Origin: Aphanomyces cochlioides
Lineage: Eukaryota > Oomycota > Saprolegniomycetes > Saprolegniales > Verrucalvaceae
Length of the DNA: 64,000 bases
NCBI GenBank assembly: GCA_019828595.1
Contig: JAHQRK010000001.1
Coordinates: forward strand, 3,100,001 to 3,164,000
Direction of reading: 5' to 3'
A program made the position numbers and the translations under genes. The notes below the pieces were generated by a model, which was given only the letters and a program-made list of their open reading frames with translations, did no database searches and was not told the origin of the DNA. Position 1 is the first letter of the stretch; every line of letters begins with the position of its first letter. Below, one piece after another: positions 1 to 7,991 of the stretch.

Positions 1-106
1 GAGTCCTTTGATGGAGGATGAGGGACCTTTCGCGGAGGACGGTCCCTGGAAGGTTACTCGAAGGGATGCGTGTCAATCAGGTGGTGACACGCACATCACC
101 GTCACA
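1..106 (-). repeat. 3' LTR of the retrotransposon, partial
   Basis: This is identical to 7048-7153 as far as it was compared by eye. Immediately inside it, 107-118 reads on the minus strand as a purine-rich run with six G (agtggggggta) ending at the LTR, the expected polypurine tract for plus-strand priming. The remaining roughly 190 bp of this LTR lie left of the window. Confidence 0.9.
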
Positions 107-400
107 TACCCCCCCACTAAAGGGCGACTACGTCGGCCGGCCGAGGTGATGGGCGTGGAGCAGTAAGGACGAGAGTATTGCTCGAAAGAGCGTTTTTTTC
201 GAGTTTTTGGTGGTGGTCCCTGATGTGGGCAGGCAGTGTAAGCGCACTAGAGCCGGGGATCACGTGAGTCAGCACGGTTGAATGCAGTATTGAATTGGTG
301 GGGGTCCCAGACATAAGCGGGTGGCCGGAATTGTTTATAGTTGGGACCGTGTGCGTAGGTGATTTGTAGGTTGTTGCAGAGTAGTGTAAAAGGTCAGATG

Positions 401-748
401 TCACGTGGCGCTATGAGAAGTTGGCCCAGGGCAGTACTTGGCAGTATTCGGAAAGTCTCTTAGAATAGCGTGTCGTTCATGGGCTCGACGTCGAGGTCTC
501 GGAATCGTGGGGAGCGACGGAGAGGAGGTAAGCCATGCCATACGTAGTTGGCTTTCGTAGTCGTCGACATAGGACCGATATTCGCTGAGTTTGGACAATG
601 GGGTCCAGTACTTAGACCCGTCCACATGCTCGACCAGGTAGTCCGTTTCGCGGGTCCCAGGTTCACGCCGCTTGTTTACGATGCGGTAGATGGGGGACCC
701 AGAGTTGGTGTAAGTGATATCGTTGTCGCGGAATGAGACTAGGTCCAC
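401..748 (-). CDS. Chromodomain tail of retrotransposon integrase, in a shifted frame
   Basis: The segment YRIVNKRREPG...TDYLVEHVDG...YWTPLSKL....YVDDYE (about 553-690) has the aromatic and strand pattern of a chromodomain, which in chromoviruses forms the C-terminal end of integrase and steers insertion to modified histones. Here it lies just after the GPY/F module but one frame away from pol, overlapping its last 10 bases (739-748). The Met at 748 could be fortuitous. A Pro/Ser/Thr-rich open stretch (404 down to 117) follows and overlaps by 4 bases; it may be non-coding. Confidence 0.7.
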   Translation of the reverse strand: MDLVSFRDNDITYTNSGSPIYRIVNKRREPGTRETDYLVEHVDGSKYWTPLSKLSEYRSYVDDYESQLRMAWLTSSPSLPTIPRPRRRAHERHAILRDFPNTAKYCPGPTSHSAT

Positions 749-3700
749 AAAGCTAGAGTTGGGTAGGCAGTCGAGAGTGAGGTCGTCTTGTTCGTCATCG
801 CCCTGGGTACGTCGTCGTTGTATGGGCGAGAGTAGTATCCTCGGAAAGGTTTAAGGTGGTCCACGTTGACCGTGACGAGTTTGTCAGGATGGGTAGGCAC
901 TTCAATCTGGTAAGTGTTGGGACCCAGACGTCGGTGGACCCGATAGGGGCCGTGCCAATGGGTCGCTAATTTGCGGGTCCGGGGGTCTGACGGATCGTTG
1001 GACTTGGAAAAGTATTTGTACAGCCAGACCGACGATTGCTCTTCGAATTCAATGGGTTTGCGGTCGGTCCTTGCTCGTGCACTCTTGTTTTGGCCCGCGA
1101 CCAGTTGTTTCTCGACGAGAGACCTGGTCTGTCGCCAAGACGACGCCAGTCTGCGTTTATATTGAGGTAGATCATCTGACTTCCAGGAGGGTCCCGAGTT
1201 GAGGAAGGCCAGATCGAGTGGAAGAGTCGGGTCCCGTCCAAATAGGCAAAAGTAGGGCGAGTCCCCAAGGGTCTCGTGGTAGGATGTTCTGTATGCGAAA
1301 AGGAGACGAGGCAGGTAGATGTCCCAGTCCGTGTGGTGGTCATTGACAAAGATTTTCAGCATTTGGATGATTGTGTGGTTGAAGCGTTCGACAAGACCCT
1401 GGCTCTGCGGGTGATAGGAGGCACTTGTAAGTTTGTGAATACCGAGTGTTGCGTACATAGTCTCCGCCAGGTCGGAGATGGAGTTGGAGCCACGGTCTGA
1501 TAAGAGGCGGTTGGGCACACCAAAGCGGCAGAGGACCTCGTCGATAAGGGTCCGGGTGAACGTAGACGTGTTTAAGTCAGGGACTGGGAATGCCTCGATC
1601 CATCGGGTGAAGTAGTCCCCGAATACGAGGATGTATTTGTTGCCGTTCTCCGTAGTGGGCAGGGGTCCCAGTGCGTCGACAACCATAAGGTCGAAGGGTC
1701 CCTTGAGGTCATAAATAGGCATCCTTTGTATGGATCCCTGCCTCAGCGGGCGGCCTCCTTTGGCCTTGTTGCAGTCAGGGCACATGGTAACAAAGTCTTT
1801 GCAATCTTGAATCCAGTTGGTCCAGTATGCGGTCCGACGAATGCGTTCGCGGGTCTTGTTGAACCCGAGGTGTCCCGCGAATGGGGAACAGTGGCTGGCC
1901 CGGAGTACCTCCTCGATCATGGACCCAGGAATCATAGGTACCACAACCAATTCGGAATTCCGAAGGGGTGTTTTAATGGTGACTAAGCGGCATACAATGC
2001 CTTGGCGGATTGTAAATTGGTGTCCGTTCCTCGTGACACGTTTGTGCAGTCGTGGGTCTACGGGCACTGCGCCATCTTCGAGGTAAGCACGGATAGCAGC
2101 GATTTCAGGGTCGGACCCTTGTTCGTTGTAAAGTCTTGCTGTTGGACGGCCACGGGTGTTAAAGAGCTCGACCGTCGAGTTGGTAGAGGGTCCCTTCTCT
2201 GTTGGTTCAGGGTCCCTTGTAGGTGGGTCCGGGGTGTTGAAGCGCGCGCTCCGTGCGCGACCGGACTTGTCATGTTGAGGGAGATATGTGGAGAGTTTCT
2301 CCCTGGCGAGGGCTGCATCCTCGATGGCTCGGGTCCCGTCATTGTCGAGTGAGGTCTGTGCATGGCGAGCGCGGGACCTTGTAAGGATAGGGCAAGCCAA
2401 GCGGGAGAGCCCATCAGCGGCACCATTAAGCTCACCAGGCTTGTGGACTATCGTGTAGTCGAGGCCTTGAAGTTCCATAGCCCAACGGGCGAGTTTGTGA
2501 TTTCCGGATCGGGTCCCGGGTTTGAAAAGCCATGTGAGGGCCTCGTGGTCCATGTAGATGGTAAAATGACGTCGATCGATGTAGGGTCTGAACTTTCGAG
2601 TGGCCCATACGACACCACAACATTCGATTTCGGAGATACCAGAGTCCTTGTTGATCCATTTCGCCTGGGCTTTGGACAGGGACTGAGAAGCATATGCGAT
2701 AACACGGATCTTGCCTTGTTGTTTCTGCATCAGGACAGCGCCAACAGCAATGTGGCTGGCGTCGACCCATATCGAAAAGGGAAGATCAAAGTCAGGGTGT
2801 GCCAGGACCGGTGGTGAAACCAGTCGGCGTTTGAGTGTGTCAAGGGCCTGGTCACATTCAGGTGTCCAGGTAAAGATATCGGCCGATAATAGTGCCGTCA
2901 AGGGGGTCGCGATTTCGGCAAAGTCCTTGACAAAACGGCGAAAGTAGCCGGCGAGTCCGAGGAAGGCCCGGACCTCTGCCACATCTGTAAGAGGTTTGAT
3001 GCGCAGGACCGACTTGATTTTCTCCGGATTGGGTAGTAGTCCCGCAGGAGTGACGATGTGCCCGAGGAATGGTACTGAGGACCGGCCCCACTTGCACTTC
3101 GACATTTTGAGTTTAAATCCTGCTTCGCGGAACTTGGACAGGAACTGACGCAGGCAAACGAGGTGTGTCCCGAAGTCTTCGCTAAAAACGATGCAGTCGT
3201 CGAGGTATACGAGGCAGGTCCGCCACTTGTAGTCCATCAGAATCTGCTCCATGAGTCGTTCAAAACACGGGACCGCGTTACAAAGACCGAATGGCATGAC
3301 AAGCCACTCGTAAAGTCCGTACTTGCACGTGAAGGCGGTCTTTTCAATGCTGTCCTTGGCCATCGGGACATTCCAGTATCCCGACGCAATGTCCATAGTT
3401 GAGAATAGTTTGGCCCGGCCAAGGACATCGAGTAAGTCGTCAATGCGGGGCATAGAGTAAGAGTCCTTGACTGTAACTTTGTTAAGGCGACGGTAGTCGA
3501 TGCAAAAGCGTATGGACCCGTCAGGTTTTCGGATCATCAGAACTGGGCTGGCCCATGGACTCTTGGAGGGTCTGATTAGACCAAGGTCCTGGTATTGGTT
3601 GATCTCAGCTTCCATTATGTCGTCTTCGGCCTTCGAGGTCCTGTACGGGGCCGATCGAATAGGGGCACTATCACCCGTGTCGATGCTGAATTCAACCAGG

Positions 3701-4404
3701 TGAGTCCGGCCCGGGGCCTTTGACGTATCCACAAATATGTCGGCGAAATTGAGTAAGGTCTTGCGAAGTAACTCGCGCTGCTCGACGCTGAGACTCGAGT
3801 CTGCCCAGTCAATTGGTAGCTCTTTGACTGGTTGATTGGTTGTTTGTACTGGGCAAACAACACCAGGGGCCCCTAATGCAGTCAGGACCCGCTTGGGTTG
3901 TTCATTCTTGGATGGGACCGATGACGAGGAGGTGGCTACAGAAACATCAGCGTCTGAGACGCTGGGTCCCATGGGTGATCGTTCGTCAAAGTCTTGAGGA
4001 AGAGCGGTCCATGTACCGATAGGAGCCGCAGAGTCAAGCACGATAGGGGACTCTGAGGGATTGATGACTTCCACATAGATGGTGGGTTGTGTAGTGTAAA
4101 GAGCAGCAGCCACATGAAGGAGAGTCTGCTTGGAAGGCTCAAGTAAGATTGTTGTTGATCGGGGAAGGTCGGTCCCGGCTTGGCAAGGCACCCAAGAGAC
4201 AGAGCGTGGTGGGACCGTGGTAGTAGAAGCAACTAGAGCATAGCCCGTAGGATGTTGAGTGGTTTGTGACTCTGGAAGAGGGTCCAATGATAAGAGGTGG
4301 TCCCCATCTTCCAACGTAAGAGTGTTATCGCGTAGATTGATCACGGCCCCAAGATAGCGTAGTAAGTCAATCCCGACTATGCAGTCGGTTAGGGCCGTGG
4401 ACAT
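739..4404 (-). CDS. Retrotransposon Pol: RT, RNase H, integrase
   Basis: 1221 open codons. In order: the end of the protease domain; an RT region joined by the usual linker, with the catalytic YLDD box (about 3194-3211); a Ty3-type RNase H starting around FSIWVDASH; an H-H-C-C integrase zinc finger (HCSPFAGHLGF then CPDCNKAK); an integrase core with Asp in VVDALGPL, Asp in LLSDRGSN and Glu in GLVERFNHT; and a GPY/F module (WHGPYRVHRRLGPNTYQIE). All catalytic residues are present. The Met at 4404 is internal to the protease, so this is not an independent gene: translation must enter from the upstream frame. The frame ends at 739 just before the chromodomain segment. Confidence 0.92.
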   Translation of the reverse strand: MSTALTDCIVGIDLLRYLGAVINLRDNTLTLEDGDHLLSLDPLPESQTTQHPTGYALVASTTTVPPRSVSWVPCQAGTDLPRSTTILLEPSKQTLLHVAAALYTTQPTIYVEVINPSESPIVLDSAAPIGTWTALPQDFDERSPMGPSVSDADVSVATSSSSVPSKNEQPKRVLTALGAPGVVCPVQTTNQPVKELPIDWADSSLSVEQRELLRKTLLNFADIFVDTSKAPGRTHLVEFSIDTGDSAPIRSAPYRTSKAEDDIMEAEINQYQDLGLIRPSKSPWASPVLMIRKPDGSIRFCIDYRRLNKVTVKDSYSMPRIDDLLDVLGRAKLFSTMDIASGYWNVPMAKDSIEKTAFTCKYGLYEWLVMPFGLCNAVPCFERLMEQILMDYKWRTCLVYLDDCIVFSEDFGTHLVCLRQFLSKFREAGFKLKMSKCKWGRSSVPFLGHIVTPAGLLPNPEKIKSVLRIKPLTDVAEVRAFLGLAGYFRRFVKDFAEIATPLTALLSADIFTWTPECDQALDTLKRRLVSPPVLAHPDFDLPFSIWVDASHIAVGAVLMQKQQGKIRVIAYASQSLSKAQAKWINKDSGISEIECCGVVWATRKFRPYIDRRHFTIYMDHEALTWLFKPGTRSGNHKLARWAMELQGLDYTIVHKPGELNGAADGLSRLACPILTRSRARHAQTSLDNDGTRAIEDAALAREKLSTYLPQHDKSGRARSARFNTPDPPTRDPEPTEKGPSTNSTVELFNTRGRPTARLYNEQGSDPEIAAIRAYLEDGAVPVDPRLHKRVTRNGHQFTIRQGIVCRLVTIKTPLRNSELVVVPMIPGSMIEEVLRASHCSPFAGHLGFNKTRERIRRTAYWTNWIQDCKDFVTMCPDCNKAKGGRPLRQGSIQRMPIYDLKGPFDLMVVDALGPLPTTENGNKYILVFGDYFTRWIEAFPVPDLNTSTFTRTLIDEVLCRFGVPNRLLSDRGSNSISDLAETMYATLGIHKLTSASYHPQSQGLVERFNHTIIQMLKIFVNDHHTDWDIYLPRLLFAYRTSYHETLGDSPYFCLFGRDPTLPLDLAFLNSGPSWKSDDLPQYKRRLASSWRQTRSLVEKQLVAGQNKSARARTDRKPIEFEEQSSVWLYKYFSKSNDPSDPRTRKLATHWHGPYRVHRRLGPNTYQIEVPTHPDKLVTVNVDHLKPFRGYYSRPYNDDVPRAMTNKTTSLSTAYPTLALWT

Positions 4405-5387
4405 GACCCAAAAGGGAAGTCGACAGTGCGTCCTGCGATGCGGACCTTGAAGGTAGCACGTCCCAGCATTTCAAGGTTGGAACTGTCCGCGGATTCAAAG
4501 TTCGACTTGGGCCGTGTGAGGGTCGGTTGTCCGAGGTGATGCCAGAATGTAGCGCTGATAAAGCTGCTAGTGGCACCAGTATCTATGAGTGTTGTGGCCT
4601 TGGTTCCGTTGACATAGGCCTTGATAAAGGGGTCAGGTCCGTTGAGGGACTTGGTGTGACACACAGGTTGTATTTTTGCAATGAAACGACGAGTCCCTGG
4701 ACAATCCGTAAATAGATCGTCATTGTAGCGTGGGTCCCGTTTTGCGCATCGTCTATGATAGTTGCGTAGGTTACGGACCTTTTGTTTGGTTGCTTGGATA
4801 GGGCTCAAATCATCATCGGGATATGCGATGGGCAGGTCGTCCCATGTGACAGGCGGGTGAGTAATGCTGCGCGAGGCAGAAGAGGGAAGATTTGGCGTAT
4901 GTGTAATGGATGTCAGGATCTGGACCGGGGCCACATGGTACGTTGGCGTATCGTCCGATTCATCGACAGAATCACCAAACAAGTGGGGAGGTTCGGTCGC
5001 TTGCTGAGTCTCCGGGGTCTGGGTCCGGAGTTCTTGTAGTTCTTGTTGGTGTCGATTGAGCTGTTCCTTCAGGGACAGTCCTTGTTTCGTTAGTTGAGAG
5101 TTCTCCCGAGTGAGGTCCGAGACACAGGCGCTAAGGTGCTTGTTGGACTTGTCGAGTTCTTCAAGTAGGCGGCGAGTTTCGCTGAATTCGGCTGGGACCC
5201 GTGTCTGGAAGTCGCTTTGGAGTAAGCGGAGAGTGGACCTCTTGTTGTAGTTGATGAAGCTCGGTCTGAAAGCGGTCTTCGTTACAGAGAAGGCCGGGCA
5301 GGAGTTGTTGGCAGACGGACGCTTGGTCTTGCAAGGACTGGCGCAATTCGAGAATGGTTTCTGACAGTGTTTGGATAGCTGTTTCAT
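4389..5387 (-). CDS. Retrotransposon aspartic protease segment
   Basis: 332 codons, open throughout. The N-terminal part is a Leu/Gln/Glu-rich coiled coil continuing Gag. The C-terminal part has the retropepsin active-site motif LIDTGATSSF (about 4562-4600). The domain is not complete in this frame: its second half (IVGIDLLRYLGA, normally the ILG.D.L strand of retropepsins) lies at the start of the next frame. The frame change must therefore fall inside the protease domain, in the 16-bp overlap 4389-4404. The sequence there (cct ttt ggg on the minus strand) allows a -1 shift but is not a perfect slippery heptamer, so a one-base indel in this copy is equally likely. Confidence 0.8.
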   Translation of the reverse strand: MKQLSKHCQKPFSNCASPCKTKRPSANNSCPAFSVTKTAFRPSFINYNKRSTLRLLQSDFQTRVPAEFSETRRLLEELDKSNKHLSACVSDLTRENSQLTKQGLSLKEQLNRHQQELQELRTQTPETQQATEPPHLFGDSVDESDDTPTYHVAPVQILTSITHTPNLPSSASRSITHPPVTWDDLPIAYPDDDLSPIQATKQKVRNLRNYHRRCAKRDPRYNDDLFTDCPGTRRFIAKIQPVCHTKSLNGPDPFIKAYVNGTKATTLIDTGATSSFISATFWHHLGQPTLTRPKSNFESADSSNLEMLGRATFKVRIAGRTVDFPFGSCPRP

Positions 5388-6803
5388 GGGTCTCTCGTGG
5401 GACCATTTCAGTCAAAGATTTTCGAATGTGTGAGATTTGTGAATCCGTAACGGACCGGGTCGTTTCGACCGTCAATCCCACTTGATGGACTTGGTCCGTT
5501 ACTTGTTGGACTCTGTTGAGCAAGTCTTGTCGAGTAGAAGAGGGGCCCTGCTCCAGAGAAGAAAGGCCCCCCTCAAGAAGTTGGGTCCTGTTGGACGCAA
5601 CTTCTACTGCAGAAGTCAAAGAACCCAGGGCCGAGTTGGCCCCGCGTTGGTCCACTAGCATTTGGTTGAATTGTTGTGAAACTGATGTCACCGTGTAACG
5701 GACAGATTCTTGGAGGTCCAAGACACGCTGTGAAAGATCCGAAACCGTAGGCAACAGGGCAAGTCCATGATCAATTTCAGATATCTCCATATCCGTGGCG
5801 GAAGGGTCCGTACGAGGTAAGTCCGTAAGCTCAAGAGGTATCTCAACCTGCTCACTTGTAGTGAACGTCAGACCGGGTACTGCGGCAAGGACGTTGATCA
5901 GTGGGTCCCTGTGCACTGCTTGAGGTTGGTCATGGGTCCCAAAGCGGTCCCCACGTCGTGTAAGCTGGTAGTCCTCACTAAAGGGAGGTCCGTCAGGAAG
6001 AGCATATTCAAGCGCAGGGACTTCAGAACTTGCAATTTGATAAGGCGACTGATGTGCACCAGGGCTCGTTGACAAAGGGTCATGCGACAAGGCCGGAAGC
6101 TCAGGGCCCTGACGATTTGCATAATTGCCGGGTCCAGCAGCAACCAAGCCATGTTCATCGTGCTCAGGCAATGGGAGCAATTGACGAATGGTCCGTGGGC
6201 TTGTTGTTTTAGTTACCGTTCGAGACACAACTGTGGTGACAGTCCTGGTGATTACACTCGAGGTTGGTGACAGAGTATCGGTTGAGTGTGAAAAAGGGAC
6301 GATGCTCCCATCTTCAGGTGTGAAGGCATCATCGAAATGCACATTGGTAGTAGACACAGGGTCCCCATCGTAATGGACGAGATCCTGCGTTGGAAAGGTA
6401 GAGTCGTCATAGGACTCCCAAAAAGGCAATTCTTCGAGCGAGCTGCGAGGCTCGAGAGACAATTCGCTTCCCGAGAGGTCCGATGGTCCAGCCTCACTGG
6501 CATCCAGTGCCGGAGACGGTTCTAGGTCGGACTTGTTGTCGGACCCCATGTCTTCGTCGCTGTATTCGGCGGGCAGTTTCGACTTCTCTTCTCGGGGTCT
6601 CGCTGTTCAGGCGAGTTAGCATGATGTAATCGGCGGTACTCAAGGTCCCGCTTTCGTAGCGTCGCTAAAGGCGACTCAGTGTTGGTAACAATGGCGGACT
6701 CAGTCACAGTGTTCGTTCGAGGTGGGTCCCTGTCAGAACCGGCAATAAAGGCATCGGCATGATCGGGACCAAGGTTGAGGTCTTCTTGTCTTCGAGGATC
6801 CAT
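5161..6803 (-). CDS. Retrotransposon Gag-like protein
   Basis: The main open frame (6549 down to 5161, 462 aa) is rich in Ser, Thr, Asp and Glu at its start and in heptad-like Leu/Gln stretches over its second half, as expected for a self-assembling Gag. No CCHC zinc knuckle was seen. A second open stretch in another frame (6803 to 6522) begins MDPRRQEDLN and overlaps the first, so the true start may be at 6803 with a frame change near 6530. The C-terminal coiled-coil character continues in the frame of the next segment over 5161-5387, placing the Gag to protease frame change there. Gag is recognised by position and composition only. Confidence 0.6.
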
Positions 6804-6855
6804 GCTTGCACGTTTTCAGGATCAAGTGGAGAGTACCCTGCTTCTCCACCAAATT

Positions 6856-7153
6856 TGTGACGTGGGGGATGAGAGAGTCACAAATAATAAAGATGATCGA
6901 CCGCAATCGAACACCAGGCAATCGTATTCTCGCTAGAAACTGAAGGACGCACAAAGTAGGATGAAGACCTTGTTTGCACTTAAGGTGGAAATGAATTCTA
7001 ATCTACACATGCATATGCAAGCTCGAGGACGAGCTGTCGAGGACGAGGAGTCCTTTGATGGAGGATGAGGGACCTTTCGCGGAGGACGGTCCCTGGAAGG
7101 TTACTCGAAGGGATGCGTGTCAATCAGGTGGTGACACGCACATCACCGTCACA
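6856..7153 (-). repeat. 5' LTR of the retrotransposon
   Basis: The right border is fixed by the end of the direct repeat with 1-106. The left border is inferred: tgtgac at 6856-6861 is the exact inverse of gtcaca at 7148-7153, giving a 298-bp LTR bounded by 6-bp inverted ends that begin TG and end CA, as in canonical LTRs. Just outside (6846-6851, ccacca) is the complement of a tRNA 3' end, so a primer-binding site starting TGGTGG on the minus strand lies 4 bases from the LTR. The rest of the left copy, needed to prove the border, is outside the window. Confidence 0.75.
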
Positions 7154-7255
7154 AGAGTTGGATGGTATGCATGCGAGTGAAGGTGTGCAATCAAGACTTG
7201 CAAGAAAGTCGAGCGGCGATCCTTGCCTCATTCTTCCATTTGCCGCCAACACGAG

Positions 7256-7855
7256 ATGTCTCGCACGCCCATGCCGCCTCATTTGGCTCACAAGTCCACC
7301 TTGGCCATCGTCCTCACCGAGAAAGACTCGCCCAAAGCGTACGACCTCGTCCAATCCGTCCGACAAGTTCATGACAAGAGCTATCAACGCTGGCCGCCAC
7401 ACATCAACCTCTTGTATCCGTTCTTGGCCCAACCCACGACTCAAATGGACACCATCGTCGAGCGTGTCCAAGCGGCGATCCAAGACATCCCCGCCTTCCA
7501 AGCCACGTTTCCAGAACTGCATCACTTTGTCCACTCCAAGAAGAGCGCGACGCTCTTCTTGCAACCCGAGCCATCGTCGACCGCCGTCCAGATGCAACAA
7601 CTGCAAGCGGCGTTGCAAGTGGCATTTCCCGAATGCAACTACGACACGCGGCCGTTTGTGCCGCACATGACGCTGGGCCAAGCGCGTGGAGAAGACGCCG
7701 TGCACAATTTGGCCCACGATGTGAATGCATCGATCGAGGCGTCGTTCGGACCGGAGCGGACGATCGAATGGACGGTCAGTCGCGTGGTCATCATGGAACG
7801 CAAGGGAAACGACGATCCGTTTGAAATCGTCGGCGAAGTCGCTCTCAAAGCATAA
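7256..7855 (+). CDS. 2H phosphoesterase family protein (RNA ligase / cyclic phosphodiesterase fold), copy 1
   Basis: 199 aa, one exon. It has the two histidine motifs of the 2H superfamily, HINLLYPF (about residue 47) and HMTLGQ (about residue 140), which hydrolyse 2',3'-cyclic or ADP-ribose-type phosphodiesters in relatives; the substrate here is unknown. The start at 7256 (MSRTPMPPHLAHKS) is chosen because the paralogue at 15265 begins MSRAALPSHLAHKS; an upstream in-frame ATG at 7223 gives an unconserved 11-residue extension. Compared with copy 2 it lacks a loop of about 35 residues before the last strand. The retrotransposon LTR ends only 102 bp upstream, so the promoter must lie in that short stretch or in the LTR. 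It has no signal peptide. Confidence 0.85.
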   Translation: MSRTPMPPHLAHKSTLAIVLTEKDSPKAYDLVQSVRQVHDKSYQRWPPHINLLYPFLAQPTTQMDTIVERVQAAIQDIPAFQATFPELHHFVHSKKSATLFLQPEPSSTAVQMQQLQAALQVAFPECNYDTRPFVPHMTLGQARGEDAVHNLAHDVNASIEASFGPERTIEWTVSRVVIMERKGNDDPFEIVGEVALKA

Positions 7856-7991
7856 CGTCAGGGACATCTATGCAGACGAGAGAGTAATATCACAGATAAT
7901 GAATGACTCTTAGGAGGAAAATGGGGGACGAATGTGGGAACGATAAAACACCAGGTTTAACATTAGAAAAACCATGTCTTTATCGAATAAC

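Larger units (their letters stand above)
1..7153 (-). mobile_element. Ty3-type (chromovirus-like) LTR retrotransposon, left end cut by window
   Basis: Positions 1-106 repeat 7048-7153 exactly as far as read, so two LTRs flank an internal region with gag, aspartic protease, reverse transcriptase, RNase H, integrase, GPY/F and chromodomain segments in the order of Ty3 elements. Everything reads on the minus strand, so the high-coordinate LTR is the 5' LTR and the left-edge copy is the start of the 3' LTR. The 3' LTR continues beyond the window, so the element end and its left target duplication cannot be seen. The first 5 bases right of the LTR (agagt, 7154-7158) would be the expected duplication. 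The near-identical LTR segments suggest a recent insertion, but the coding part changes frame three times, so this copy is either dependent on frameshifting or damaged. Confidence 0.93.

Noticed and set aside
7124..7867. 247-codon minus-strand frame over 2H copy 1
   Set aside because: Antisense of a conserved protein whose paralogue confirms the plus strand.
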